This document shows, piece by piece, positions 11,801-24,700 of a stretch of 64,000 bases of DNA (the stretch's first letter is position 1; every line of letters starts with the position of its first letter). Position numbers and translations under genes: made by a program. The notes beneath the pieces are model-generated. The model was not told where the DNA came from. It ran no database searches and was given only the letters and a program-made list of their open reading frames with translations. Location: positions 6,677,823 to 6,741,822 of the forward strand of contig OY718803.1 in assembly GCA_963070105.1 (NCBI GenBank), written 5' to 3'. The DNA is from Litomosoides sigmodontis. Lineage: Eukaryota > Nematoda > Chromadorea > Rhabditida > Onchocercidae.

Positions 11801-14647
11801 TCATTTTGATTATAGGAAAGATTTCCAAAAGCCTTAGTGCACAAAACAAACGTAATGAAACGATAGTCCACACAGTAAGATACGAATGTTGAAGAATGTC
11901 AAATGTCAGGATTAAAATATCATTTCAGTATTACTGTTGAAGGAAAAGAATCAGTAAGTACGCAAAGTAATGTAATCAATTAACTCATAGATTTTTATTA
12001 ACCGATTTATTTTCCAAATTCAAATCAAAATCTGCTGTAAATAATAATAATAAAGCTCGTGAAGTTTTCCTGTGGAAGTGGAGAAGAGAGCGAAGGGAGA
12101 AATAACAATAATTGTTTTCCTCTAGCACACACGAAACAACTAGCAACTTTCAGATATCATAAATTCTGAAGAATTCAATAACGTGCATCTCAATTGGAAC
12201 ACTGGAACATTGCTAGAAAAAATTTGCAACACAGAAAGTAAAATAAATAGTACAATTTCGTTTCTTTCCACGACCTTTCTTAAAGGAAAACAACACTTAT
12301 TCCAAAAAGATTTATGCACCATCCTTTAATACATAAATGTCAAAATCTTTTTGAATTTCTAGAATCTCATGGCCACACACAAACAAATCCCATTATGTGA
12401 TTTCCTTTTTCTTTTGAATTCTTTCGGGTCAGAAAAAAATGGAGAAATGTAACTGTTACAAAGAGAATGCTCAATTTCCTGCGGTACTAATGGTTGCTGT
12501 CTGGTAAAAAAAAATGATATAGACTTTCCTTTTTCTAATTTCTATTTGATTTTACATTCGCTGGCTCAGGAGCAATGAGATACAAAGTTCATAACATCAA
12601 TTTATGCACATGCAAAAACAGTAAATTGAAACGTTGTAAATGTGAAGAAATCGGAGGTGATTGAAAATGAAAAAGATTTGATTCGCTGAGACCAAACGAA
12701 TACTTTTGGGGGAGCTCGAAGAAGTCAGAAATTTTTGAAAAGAAAAAAAATAGCCCAAGTAAAACCTTTAATTTGACAATTAACTAACGTTATGATTCAA
12801 GACCATAAAATCGAGATGTGGCGCTCGATTTGCTTGAAAGTCCGCAAATGTTCGTCGAGGTTTCATCGGAGGGTTTGGTGGTAAACGATTTGCGGCACGC
12901 CAACGGTCCGCCCGTTGTACAGCTGCCGTACTTTGCGATACAAAATCGATTTCGTTATCATTGACATCTACATAACGCCCATTGTCTAAAATTTTTTTCG
13001 CTAAATGTCTTTCTTGTTGATGCAAGCGTGCCATTCATTTATGAATGACGTGTTTGAAATGTTAGAATCTTGGACAAAACAGAAAAATGATAACCGTTAC
13101 ATTTTTCATCATTCAATGTCTCGTTGAAGCTTTTCTCCCACATTGAGAATAAACGATTTAATAACTTTGCATTAATGATATTGTGGCTAGGAAATATAAG
13201 CACGTGTAGAAATATAAAGGACATTGAATTATAAGCATTTTGTAAGCCACTTTTATGAATTTATCCTCCAATTATTATTAGCTTATTTTTTAATCTTATA
13301 AGTAATACACAGAGTTATTATCGGTCTTCTTAATTTATACAAATAAGTCTAAAAAAAGACTAAATTTAACTAACTTTAATTTCTGTTAATGAAGAACAAA
13401 TAAATATAAATGTAACTTACCCATATAAATTTCAAAACAATCATAATCGGGTTGTCGTTCAACAAAAGTCGCCACCAGACTCGACGGTTGTTGTTGCTGT
13501 TCGCTTGTTGCTGCTTTTAGATTGTTGCTCAGTTCAGGCAAACTATTCGTTTTTTCGTCTAGTGGCTCCGTACTTCGAATGCGCCCCCATGTAGTAAAAT
13601 TACCACTTGTCCATTGACCGCTATCCTCGAACGTCAATTTGTAATCATTTTTTTTTACCTAAAACTGATATCACGAATAAGCAAAAGACTTTGTTCTTAG
13701 AATACAATGGTGGACGCTGGTGTCTAACAATTTATTGTCTTTTCTATTTTATCTCCAGCTTCTGAACTTCTGAACGGTATTCTCCGCCCCATACTATGGC
13801 AATTGTCTACATCCTGATGTTAGTACAATTACATTTGCATTTGTTTACGGAACAAGGAAAAGTGATAAGAAGAGGGAGTCAACAAACTCTGTGCATACGC
13901 GTTCACGAACCTCGTAGCAGCGGGATCAACGACTGATTCCTGAATGGAGTTGAACGGCTAGTCTACGAGACGAGAGATTTAGGATCATAACACAACTGAG
14001 TGAGGCTACGCAGATTCAACAATACGACCCACAAAATTACGAGTATGGTAAGACTAGACTTGTGCTCTACAATTGGTCTAATTAATAAAACTAGTGCGTA
14101 TATTAACTTCTATTTTTCGACGAATATATTGAAGCAACTGAGTGTCCACCTCAAGTGTCGTTAAACATTTTTTTTGATTCTATGAAAAATGAAGAGATTC
14201 CTCATTCGTCCCATTTCCCCCAAGTGAATTCAACATCTTGAACGAAAGCCATGGATGTAATTTCACTCTTTGAATGGGATAGTATAATTTTCATTCCCAA
14301 AGGAGACAGAAAATCTTCAAATAGTTTTACAATATTTGTGTAAAATAGTTCCAAAAAAATATTTTTGGTAGCTCCATTTCAAAATAGAACTACCCTCATT
14401 CACAGATGCTACGACTACGGTAGTAGGCTTAATTAATTGTAGTAAATATGGAATAGTGTTATCAAAACATGCCACAACTCTTGCAACAATTTTAAAAATA
14501 TCAAAAATAGAAGAATCTGTAAAAAATCACGAATGAGCAGATTTAAAAAAGAAAAACTATCATTCTGGAAATTAAAATCGACCAGCTCAAAACTCAGGAA
14601 TCCTTAGCTTCCGATTCGAAACAATTTTGAAACCTTTTTCCGCAGAC

Positions 14648-14738
<91 letters not shown>

Positions 14739-15395
14739 ACACAAAAACACGATGTAATTCAGGAAGAAGCAGGTTATCATCATTGATAGGAAAAAACAAG
14801 AAACATAGGATTAATGGATCTATGCAAAATGAGGATAACCGAGTGCAGGAGGAATCTCACAAAACAAATTCAGGTGTTGACTGTTCGTTTGTTAAAATCG
14901 TAAAAAACACTCATCATTTGCACTCACAAAACGTTCCGTCGATTTTCTAAACTGAACAGGTACGAAACACCGGACTGCATGATTTTCGGTCTTTCTCATA
15001 TGGCTAGAATATCAAGGGAGAATGTTATGCAAAAGAAGGAAAATTCTTTGAAGTCATCGCAGCCTTAATTGAAGCTTAAGTGAAGGGAGCTAGCGAAAAG
15101 ATATCAAAGCAAAGATGTGGTGGGAAGGAAGTACTGCACTTTCTGTGTATGTCACATTGAGAGAAATGATATTAAAAGAGAAATAACAAACTTCGCATCG
15201 AGCATGAAGCTTCTCGATGTCAAGGCTATCAGTGGAGATAACGGAAGGGTCCAGCGCTGTGCTTGAGAATAGGCTTGTATCCTCTTCATCAGTCGACCGT
15301 TGGAAATCGAGCTCTGCGATGTGCTGGTCAATGTCAGCAGGCCATTGCGATTCCAAATTTTGATCCACTAATTTTAGCTCACATAGCTCGACCAT
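8817..15395 (-). CDS. unc-14: UNC-14/RUSC-like protein with RUN and C-terminal SH3 domains
   Basis: UNC-14 is a RUN-domain partner of the UNC-51 kinase that acts in axon growth and in kinesin-linked transport; RUSC1/2 are the vertebrate relatives. Nine minus-strand exons join in phase to about 770 residues: 15395-15192, 13658-13421, 13012-12789, 11250-11042, 10850-10655, 10475-10230, 10067-9935, 9891-9729, 9516-8817. The RUN domain spans about residues 440-585, including LCSTLEMLLSDGLK, GPATNNVYSLVNEL, LGSIDRWMCYVM and KIYYDDAFM. The last 61 residues are SH3-like, with ALAIDDF, a GERLRIL strand and GLVPTSNL. The linker between them is Ser/Arg-rich. Family membership is clear from RUN plus SH3; orthology to unc-14 rather than to another RUSC member is inferred. 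Weak points are the acceptor at 13013-13014 (CAACAAG), the 43-nt intron 9892-9934, and the start, which is the first in-frame ATG of exon 1. Confidence 0.82.
14649..14736. repeat. (TA)44 microsatellite
   Basis: A perfect run of 44 TA units within the first intron of the UNC-14-like gene. The Tyr/Ile open frame across it is a repeat artefact. Confidence 0.98.
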
Positions 15396-16018
15396 TTTTA
15401 TCCCTTCCGCTCGAGCAGCGAAGCAGAAGTGCTCTAACCTCTTACGCCAATAATAAATAGCTACGTGCGAATCTTTCAAATTCCAATAATCAGCTGCGCA
15501 AATTGCTCAAATTACAGCTTTGTTTTATTGAGCTCTAAATGCAGCTCATAATACTTGGGGATGGGGTCAGCTCACAGCAAATCGAGTCAGGTCGAAGGGC
15601 GTCGATTTATGTCGGATCGGGTAGGTACAGGTCGAGTGGAACCGACAAGTCCAGTGAATAATCGCTGACGCGTTCGTTTTCTTCGCCGCACCACCAACAA
15701 CACTCCGCACCAAGCAGCAATAATGTGCGCCCGGCCTGCCCTGCGTCCTACTACAGCAGCATTTCCCCTCTATTTCTGCTTCCCTTCTTGCTCATTCTAG
15801 TGCATCGCAGAACTCTTTCTCCTTCTCCTCTTTTCTTTTCTGCTGCAGGACAAGCTATCATCTCTTTCGCACTGAATTATGGGAGAGGGCGGTAAGTTAG
15901 CAGGATGTATTGATTGTCGATATTAGGGACAGCAGGGCGGTGTGGGCCTGCCGCTGTCCCAGGCCTTGCAACGGCCTCGGGCCAATGTGTGAACGTACGT
16001 ATATATATATGTGTGTGT

Positions 16019-16102
<84 letters not shown>

Positions 16103-17935
16103 GTCGAGAAGGAGGGGTCATTTTTTCGGCAGGAAGGCTCTGTTGGTTGGAAGGGGATGTCTTAGATGGAGAAAAACCTCTCTGAGCGAATATTGGTAAT
16201 TCCCGGGATAAATTCTCGGATTATTTACCTCAAAGCAACTTCTTACATTACGCAAGCATTGTGATCTGGAACAACCATAAATTAGGTATTCAAAACGTCT
16301 ATTTTTACGACACATGCACGACATTTCTAAAATAGGTCAAAAGAAAATGCTCCAAGTAGATCATAAAAAATGAAATGTGATGCGCCTCTTTGTGAGTGTC
16401 AGCTGTAATTTAGATGAAAATACATTTTACAATTAACATTGTTTTAGTAATACAGGGAAACTTATAATTTTAAAGTCTCAATAAGTAGGAAATTAGTTGG
16501 TGAATGCTGGAATCACAAATTTTGAAAATCAGAGCAAAAAATTACCGGCAAATTTCAGGTTTAGGAGTTTCTTTCCTTTTCAAGAGGATGAATAACGAAA
16601 AGAAAAAAATTGGACAAGAAGAATGTGATTCACTCTATCATGCTTTTCTCTGTTCTCAACGGCTTTCTAGTTGTTCATGAGGCAGTAAAGTTCATCAGAA
16701 ATTTCAATTGATCTCGAAGTGCTTGGAGCGGATCGAATCGTTGCAAGCTTGAAATATACATGAAAATATCATGTTAATGATAAAGAAAACACCAAATGCT
16801 GCAGTTTTTCATGTTTTCTGAGGAAGAAAAGAGAAGTGCCTTGAATTCAAAACAAAACCTAAAAAATTAAAAGATTGATGTAACGAAAGCACCCAGAGCA
16901 GACACAATAGCTACATAAATACTGTAAAATGAAGGAACTGGAAGGATCTCCTAATCATTTACAGGAAAAAACTGGTGATAGCAATTAACTAACTATAAAA
17001 AAACAATTTAGAAGAGAAAAAAGTCATGAAACTTCCGAACGGTGTGCACAAACCACATGCAAATCAACATTGATTCAATATTTGACCAAAATCAATATTT
17101 GACCAAAAAGGTATAAGATTTAGAAATCTTCGCAAAATATGTACAATAATTCACTAAAGGACAAAATGGAATATTAATTCGTTGTGAACACGGACAGAAG
17201 GGACCCACTGTACAACAGTACAGTTGCTTTTCACGTTTCCAATTTGAAAGCATTATATGAAAATTCTAGAGCAAGGCTCTCTCAGAACGATAGATGTGAC
17301 ACATCAATAATTTAGTTGATGTCTGATTACTCGACAATCTAATGATTATGAACGCATTATAGAGGTTAGACAAATCCTTAGCTTCCGAAAATTGATTGAC
17401 CAATTTCAGAAGATGAAGAGAAGCCGGGCACCCAATCGTATTGATTCCCACAGTATTGCACTTCTCACATGCGGTCTCTGCATTCCTACGTCACAGTCAC
17501 TTTTTAAAGCAACCACCCTTTGCCGACAATATATTTTTCAGATACAAATTAACATTTACTTCACTTTTTTTCTTACAAAATTGCAACATGCATTTCAATC
17601 GCACAAACTTTTCAATTCCGCTCCCTAATCATCAGCAATTTTGTGCAATCTCTATCCTATTTTCACAAATAACATCCTCCAGTCTTAGACAGATATTTTT
17701 TAATATAGTTAAGGCTATTCTGATAATGTTCGAATAACAGATTACAACTTCATCGGCATTTGAAATTAATGTTCTTCTAGAGCCTCATATTGGTCAATAC
17801 TTCATTACAATAAATCCTTTCCGCAAACAGAAGACGGTAAGTAACGAATACACAGGTAATTTACATTGACGATAATTAAAATTCAAAGAAATTATTCTCA
17901 AATACACGAATCAAAACAAGCAAATAAAATTATGA
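15396..17935. other. Intergenic region between the UNC-14-like and histone genes
   Basis: About 2.5 kb upstream of the UNC-14-like start and downstream of the histone stop (both minus strand). It includes a more GC-rich patch at about 15540-15980, a likely promoter area for the UNC-14-like gene, and a TA/TG microsatellite at 16001-16097. The remainder is AT-rich with only short, unsupported open frames. Confidence 0.5.
16001..16097. repeat. Compound (AT)5-(GT)n microsatellite
   Basis: Five AT units run directly into about 43 GT units, with one GTATGT interruption near 16021. It sits about 0.6 kb upstream of the UNC-14-like start codon. The Cys/Val open frames across it are artefacts of the repeat. 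Confidence 0.97.
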
Positions 17936-19046
17936 TCACCGCCCAAATCGAACAACTTCGCCACGAAGACGGCGTACAAACTGAATGTCTTTGGGAAAGA
18001 TTGTTACACGTTTCGCATGAATAGCAGCTAAATTAGTGTCTTCGAACAAGCACGTCAAATACACCTCTGCAGCCTCCTAGAAAATTTAGCAACTTGAAAA
18101 AAGTAAAGTTTGTAGAAGTTCTATCCAAGTTACACATAAAACAGTATAGTAGGATGCAGCACCGACCCATATCCAATTCAGCACGCAGGAGATATCAGTA
18201 GCCGTACGGTACTGCTATTCCACAACAACTTGTATTTTTTTCCAGATTTCTTAGTGATAATTGGTAACAGCCATCAGCTAGTATCTTACATTATGTCATT
18301 TCTAAAATTAATATGAAATCGAACAGTTTACATTACTGTGTTCATCTTAAATGCGGACAATAACCTGCAACTTACTGTATAGTTTGATGTATATTCAGTA
18401 AGTTATATAAGGAATAGGATATGTGACAATAAAAGAATTACCTGTAGGGCGGATATTGCAAGCGACTGAAAACGCAAATCGACGCTTGTCTCTGATACAT
18501 TCATTGCGATTTCACGTACCAAGCGTTGAAATGGTGCACGTGGAATGAGTAAATTAACCGTTCTTTGAAGTCGTCGTACTTCTTGCAAGGCGCGCACACC
18601 TTAAACAGCAGACACATTCAACTAAATAAATATATGTGAAAATTTTCAAACATGTTCTATGCACAAAATGGTCACAAAATTCAACCTTGATAGCAGCACT
18701 AAGAACTGCTCATCAAAAAATTCCTAGAAGCTTGAATGGGCATTGTAGAAATTACAGCTAAGGTACTATTTTTATAAAAGTACTAAAAGGTAAAGTTAGA
18801 CTTAAAAAAAAGAGCTCCAGAATAAGTTGGTTTCAAATTACGACATAAACACTCAAAGATACATCCCCACTACAACTGTTAACCTGGCTTGTAGCGTCGT
18901 TTCTTGACGAGTGAAGTATTTCCACCGGAAACTTCGTTGTGATCTTTATGTTTCGCTCCGCTAATTCGTTCTCTTTTTGTGCGAAGTCTCAACAACTTCC
19001 CCCGAGTCGGTAATGACTTTTTTGCGGTTTGCTTCGTACGAACCAT
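17936..19046 (-). CDS. Divergent histone H3 variant, probable CENP-A (centromeric H3)
   Basis: CENP-A replaces H3 in centromeric nucleosomes and specifies kinetochore position. Three minus-strand exons (19046-18884, 18599-18442, 18076-17936) join in phase to 153 residues. The histone fold is unmistakable: [41 protein letters not shown] and [12 protein letters not shown] align with H3. Loop 1 ([12 protein letters not shown]) is three residues longer than in H3, and a lengthened loop 1 is typical of CENP-A. The tail is divergent and longer after residue 10, and the C-terminus VVRFGR extends past H3. Unlike most CENP-A proteins the first residues [10 protein letters not shown] stay H3-like, with K4, K9 and S10 positions kept. 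Introns and divergence exclude replication-dependent H3 and H3.3. Histone fold: certain. CENP-A rather than another variant: likely. A second ATG lies one codon upstream (19049). Confidence 0.85.
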
Positions 19047-19554
19047 CATGCACCAACCACTATTCTTCCGTAAATACAAATGCAGAAAATTAATTGCTTT
19101 TCTTTACCAAACAAGCAAGCTAAACCGCACGGCGTACTAACCACAACATCTACCGAGAGTTCCCAGGAAACGAATGTAGTAAAGGCGGAAGTATGGCAAT
19201 AAGTGCAAAACTAATGAATGCGTAAAATATCACATGAAAGGAGAGAGTTAGACGACGATTTGTAGCATTATGGTCTGTTAATGATATTCTGGCTGGTTTA
19301 CGTGGGAGGTCACGTCTTGTCCTTCTTCCGAACTGTGTCGTCCAGATCTTTGCCTCGTATCACTCGATCACTCGCTTTCTCGACCTTCGGGAGAGAAGGG
19401 TTGTACTAATCTAGTAAGAAGTATCGAAATGGTCACCCAACTCGACTGTGGAATGTGTTGCATTTTTTCGCGTGGGAGGAAGTTGGTGTATGACAGAATG
19501 ATTAAGCATTTTGGAACTTACCTTTTTTTGATTCATTAAAGGTGAAAGTAGAAA
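19047..19554. promoter_or_regulatory. Bidirectional promoter region between H3 variant and rpb-6
   Basis: Only 508 bp separate the start codons of two divergently transcribed genes, so the control sequences of both must lie here or overlap. The part nearest rpb-6 (about 19300-19500) is richer in CG-containing sequence than the surrounding DNA. An AG after a T-rich tract at about 19531-19541 may be the rpb-6 leader acceptor. No individual factor site is claimed. Confidence 0.6.
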
Positions 19555-20579
19555 ATGGTAGAAGACGAAGACTATGATGGTGAAATGGATGCCGATGAGT
19601 TCGGCGATGAGGAGCAGATGGATGACTTAGATTTGGAACCTGCTGAAGATGATGCAGAAAGGATACAGGTCATTGAGGTCTTGTTTTCAATCTTTATTCA
19701 CTGTAATTAAGTGTACTTCATGGGGTGTAATTTCAAGTATCTCATCATAATGTGACGGCATCACTGTGGAATTGATGATTTAGAATTTAAAAATTTCAAA
19801 ACTGAGAAGTACCTGAGGATCCACGTATATTTATTTACTCGATGCTTATCTTTCGTAACTCCGTGTGAAACTATCTGATAAATTATGAAGTGGGTTTAAT
19901 ATTTGGTTTGTCAGTCTTTATTCAATGCTTCTCATGCAAAGTTGTTTATGTCAGGGATCGCAGAAAACAGCATCAGCAGAGCGAGTTACAACGCCATTTA
20001 TGACAAAGTATGAACGAGCAAGAATCCTTGGTACGAGAGCGCTACAAATCGCGATGGGTGCACCAGTTATGGTAGAATTAGAAGGAGAAACTGATCCACT
20101 GGAAATTGCTCGGAAAGAGCTCAAACACCAAAAAATACCTCTTATTGTAAGAAGGTAAGTTTTGGTTTTTGTTAAGAAGGATCCGGAAAAGGTGACGTTT
20201 ATTTTACTGCTAAGATTCATCGTTTATTTCATTGTTTTTCTTGGTGAAAAAAATTTCACAATTTTAGTTAAGTTGATTTTACTGGGCATAAAAGACTTAA
20301 ACTGCCTTATATATTCTTCCTATATGAACTTTGTTTTGTTTTATTCGTCATCCCGTGCCTTGTTGAATACTAAAAAATTGATCCAAGAAATTCCGAATTT
20401 CTGAACATAAAATGATCTTAAATAATATTTGACTTGCGATATTTTTGAAAAGTAGAAACAAAAACTACATAGACATTTTCCGCGATTTTATCTGATTCAG
20501 TATTTCGTGTTGCAGGTATCTTCCCGATGGTTCTTTCGAAGATTGGAGTGTTGACGAATTAGATGTTACTGACTGGTGA
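19555..20579 (+). CDS. rpb-6: RNA polymerase I/II/III shared subunit RPB6 (RPABC2)
   Basis: RPB6 is a small essential subunit shared by the three nuclear RNA polymerases; it sits at the base of the clamp and helps assemble the largest subunit. Three exons (19555-19677, 19955-20154, 20516-20579) give 128 residues, the usual family length. An acidic N-terminal tail (residues 1-40) is followed by the conserved core with [35 protein letters not shown] and [17 protein letters not shown]. The second donor was placed at 19678 rather than 19669 because the VIE|GSQ junction matches the family spacing. It is divergent from the H3 variant gene. An AATAAA lies 248 nt past the stop. Confidence 0.96.
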
Positions 20580-21744
20580 ATTGATAATTATTTTTTATTA
20601 TTTGTGTATTTATTTGTTGATACATGCAAAAACTTTCGATTAAGACAAAATACATTGAGTTGAGGAGAACGACTGATGTGTTATGTTGTGAAGTTTCATG
20701 GTACATCGCTGCTGCTAGTAATTTATGTATGTTTTCATCAGTGTTTGTCTGAATTTTTCGCGACAAATTATTGCATAAAAAAGACGTTTTTGCTATGAGA
20801 AAATGGACTTTATGGAAAAATACCGAAATAAACTTGGAATTAAAGTTTGGTTATAATCGCACGTGCTATCTTTGACGCCTAATCTTTCCTGGGATTCCCA
20901 TCAAACTGAATTGTTGATTCCCATTTACGAATTTTATTTATTTCTTGTTATGCCTCGAACAAAAATCAATCTATCTTTCAAATCTTTCTACCATACTTGC
21001 TTATATTCAATCTTTACTTGAGACATTCAAATAGTGCAAGCAAACACTCAAGTCCATATATGTGTGTATAATAGTACAGAAATTTGCTTGCAAATATATG
21101 AGGAAGCCCTTTTCACGCAGTAAAGAAAGGAAGTCTACCAGAAAGGTACTTGTACCCACAAGGGCGAAGTGTAGTTTCTGTAGCTCTCGCTATGATGGCT
21201 GATATAAATTTTCTATCAAATAAGATACCACAATAATTTGTTAATACCGACTGTTTTAGCACCTGTTCGTCGTCATAAGCAGTGAGTATCCATAAAGCTT
21301 ATGTAATAGTGAAATGTTATTAGTAAAAGGGAAGCAACAGTTTGTTATTTATTAGCGTAACTTTTTGGTGTACACTGTGCACTGATGGAGGTCTCAATGT
21401 TTTCATTCTTTTATTTGGAGTTAATGACAAGTCCACATTTATGAATTAGATTTACAAAACCTGAAAAATGAGGCAGATTACATTATCGACCGGAAGTGTG
21501 GAAAGCTACGAAGATATAGCACAACGAAGAAAATGTAATTTTGAAAGAACTGCGAACCATGCGACGTAATTCATGGGATCCATTGATGACATCAGAAAGA
21601 GGAGATCAAATTTGTCAGTATCGTGTTACGCATTCACTGAGGTAATTATGCGTAACAGATATCGTAGTGGCACAGCTTGCATTCAACGTTGTGGCTTCAG
21701 GGAGGCTTATTTTGTTTGAAAAAAATGTCAGGAAGCCGTAAAAA
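20580..21744. other. Convergent 3' region between rpb-6 and supervillin
   Basis: AT-rich intergenic DNA where the 3' ends of rpb-6 (+) and the supervillin gene (-) face each other. No convincing open frame or RNA gene was seen. It contains the rpb-6 polyA signal at 20827-20832. Confidence 0.5.
20827..20832 (+). promoter_or_regulatory. Likely polyA signal AATAAA of rpb-6
   Basis: Canonical AATAAA on the plus strand, 248 nt downstream of the rpb-6 stop codon in AT-rich DNA. No stronger candidate was noticed closer to the stop. Confidence 0.5.
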
Positions 21745-24700
21745 TTAAAACAGTTTATGCTTTTTGCGAAGCACAATTTGTTTCCAGTGAGGAAGTGCGT
21801 GAAAAGCTGTTCGGTCCATTCGAAAGACTGATTGGAAATCATCATCACTTAGATATTGCTCTAGTCGATTCAGATCAATACCAGGTGGCAAATCTCGACT
21901 TATCACTTTCTCAAGTGGCCAGGTTTTCGTTCTTAATTGCAGTAGATCATCCAAGTCGATTGGTTGACATCGTAATGGATTTTGCTAAAAACGATAAGTA
22001 TGGATAGCTTCGCTCAGTGTGTAAGAAAGCATACGATCAGAGATGACCGTTTAGATGTCTACTTGACTTTCTTCTTCTTCTTTATTTTAAAAAATTGTCG
22101 GACTAAATTAAAGTATTACTGTGCTCAGTTCATTTTCATCAATTTCATCAACGAAATCCTCCCACGTGGCAAAAAGTGCTTTGAACGAATTCGGTTCTCG
22201 AGTCTTGCAAATGATCGTCTTTGGACCACTTCGATTAGACCAATAAGCATTTGCTACACGTAATGCAAATGTACTGACCGTTTTATCGCTCCAAAGCCAT
22301 AATCTATTGCCTTGATCTACCATAATTGTGTCCCTGAAATGGACATTTTCTAATTCAAATGTCAACCATATTTATCTGTAATGTATATTATTGTTCGCAA
22401 GCAACAAATTTGGGCAATTTGTCCACCTAGCACGATAAAGTTGTGCTGCAATTTCAGGAATTTAATTTAGGATGTCGGCGAGTGCGCAGTATCAGTAAGT
22501 ACGTATCACTTGGGTGGTTTGAAAGTTACCAATAGCAAACCTAAAACTGCTCTGTTGAAATGAGAACGGAAGAGAAGGATCACAATTTGTAGACAACAAT
22601 TCTTCACCATCTTTTTCAAACAATCGAAACAAACGTGGCGGCTGTAATGAAAGTAGGAGATTAGACAAAGCCAAAATAATCCATAAAATTAAAGGAATTG
22701 AAGTGCAAGATCTGTACATGCTGCTAACCTTTAACAAGAAATATGACACGCCTTAATGGAAGTATACCTAAATGCAATGTACCTTAATCCACTGATCTGC
22801 TTCGATTACAGGACAGTCTTTCGTTCCAGTTAAACAGCAATGATCAATGATCGGCTCGGAAGTAAACTGCTCAAAGGAATTGTAATGTGTTTTGATTTTT
22901 TCCGCGAAATTCATAGCTGCCATCTTTGAACTTTCGTTACTTTCAACTCCCTCCATTATTGTTATTTTTCCATAATTTAATGCAATATATACAGCGTGAG
23001 AACGATAAATGATAGGTAAAGTTTGTTCTTCCATTCGAGCTTCACTGGCAATTGACGATCCATAAACGAGGAAAATACCTGATCCACAACCACAAATAAC
23101 TAATGACCCTTGAAATAATTGTAGGAACAACGGCGATTCCTGTCCCTAAAAGTATTTCATTCATTCTCTAATCTTAAATTATTAATGTGTGTAACATATC
23201 GTTCAGGACTTCCACAAATCGAAAGAGATTTTGTCCATATCTGTTTTCTCAACATTGTAGAACTAAAAAAATTAATTAATTTGAAAAATTAACCTGAGAA
23301 ATTCTTTCATGAGGAAAATGTGCTTCATCATAATCTCTTAATGCCAAAGCGCAAAGTCCCTGCTGTGTTTTAGTGGTCTTTTTACCTAACCAATAAAAAT
23401 ATGCAACACGTTGACGACCAGTTTCTTTATCACGTTTAGTACCATCCAATTTTCGTATTCCTGAAACGGTTCTTTCAGATAGAAATAACTATATGTGCAA
23501 TGTTCAATGTCAGCCTGTAAAGGAAACGCTATTAAAAGAAAAATGCAAAATCTACCAGTTCGTTCTATTCGATATTCCCATTTGACAACATAGCATCGAT
23601 TATCTCTTAAAATCCATAATTCATCCATTTCATTTAGCACTTCTTCATCCTCCAAAACAAAGTACCGAATGTTTTCGGTAAAAACATTTCCGGAATTTCT
23701 GTACAGTTTCCGTCCTTCCAGAATTAAAACTGGCTCTTCTACTAGTCGAGATGCAAGATTTCTGAAGTTTCGATCCTTTAGAACTAAGCGAATGATCTGC
23801 AGATTTTAACTAATTTGAACTCTGTTTTTCAATTCCAGCAGTCAAGGTTCCAATTTTCAGTTTTTATTTTCAAAGTATTAACTTTTAATTTTTCAATTTC
23901 ACTGCTAAAACTGCTACAAATTAAATTAATCTGAGGAATTTGTGGAACCTTCCCAAATTGTATGCTTCCTCCTCCTCGTGTAACACTGAAGGCGGAGACG
24001 TGGAAGGTGTACACTGTGGAAGCGTGTTACACGTATGAAGAGTTATTTCTTTCCAGTCATGAAATTTTTGCTGGAAGAGTAAATCATTCAATCCTTGAGT
24101 TAGTTTGATAAGCACACACCACACGGGTCGAATCATTTCGAAATTATCACCCAGTATCATCCGATCCAATCCAGAGGCTGTATTCAGGGGTTTGGTGCGC
24201 TTAAAGTCAATCATTCATTACTCGTTATTTGTTTCTATTTATTACTATCACAGCTGAATGGTCTCAGCAGACTGATCTTTAACTAGAAATTTGATTTTTC
24301 CGATTTAGTAAGTGTTCACAGAACGTGTTCACACATAAGAAGTTCACCTGATTTTAACACTTCTTAATCATCCGGTAAGCAGTAGTGATTTTAAAGTACT
24401 AATAATAAAGTTACAACACAACACACTTACCAATATTTCAGCATACGCAGTTGCGTGTTGTGTTCCGACACGATCAGCATTTCGACCAATCCAAACATAA
24501 ATTTCAGAACCAAAATCAAAAATCAAATTCTAAAATTTAGGGTTATCAGTTTAAAGAAACTGTGAAATGTACGGCCAGCAAGAGAACCCTGAAAATTTGT
24601 TGGTCCTAAAACTAGAATTTTTTCCTTAGGAAGCAGGCTCCTTTGAATAAGCTTATTAAACCAACCGCTTAATTGTTATATCCCTTTCGCTGTAAGTATG

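Noticed and set aside
15910..16185. Cys/Val and His/Thr open frames on both strands
   Set aside because: They are translations of the GT microsatellite. The same applies to the Tyr/Ile frame at 14587-14799 and the His/Thr frame at 330-602.
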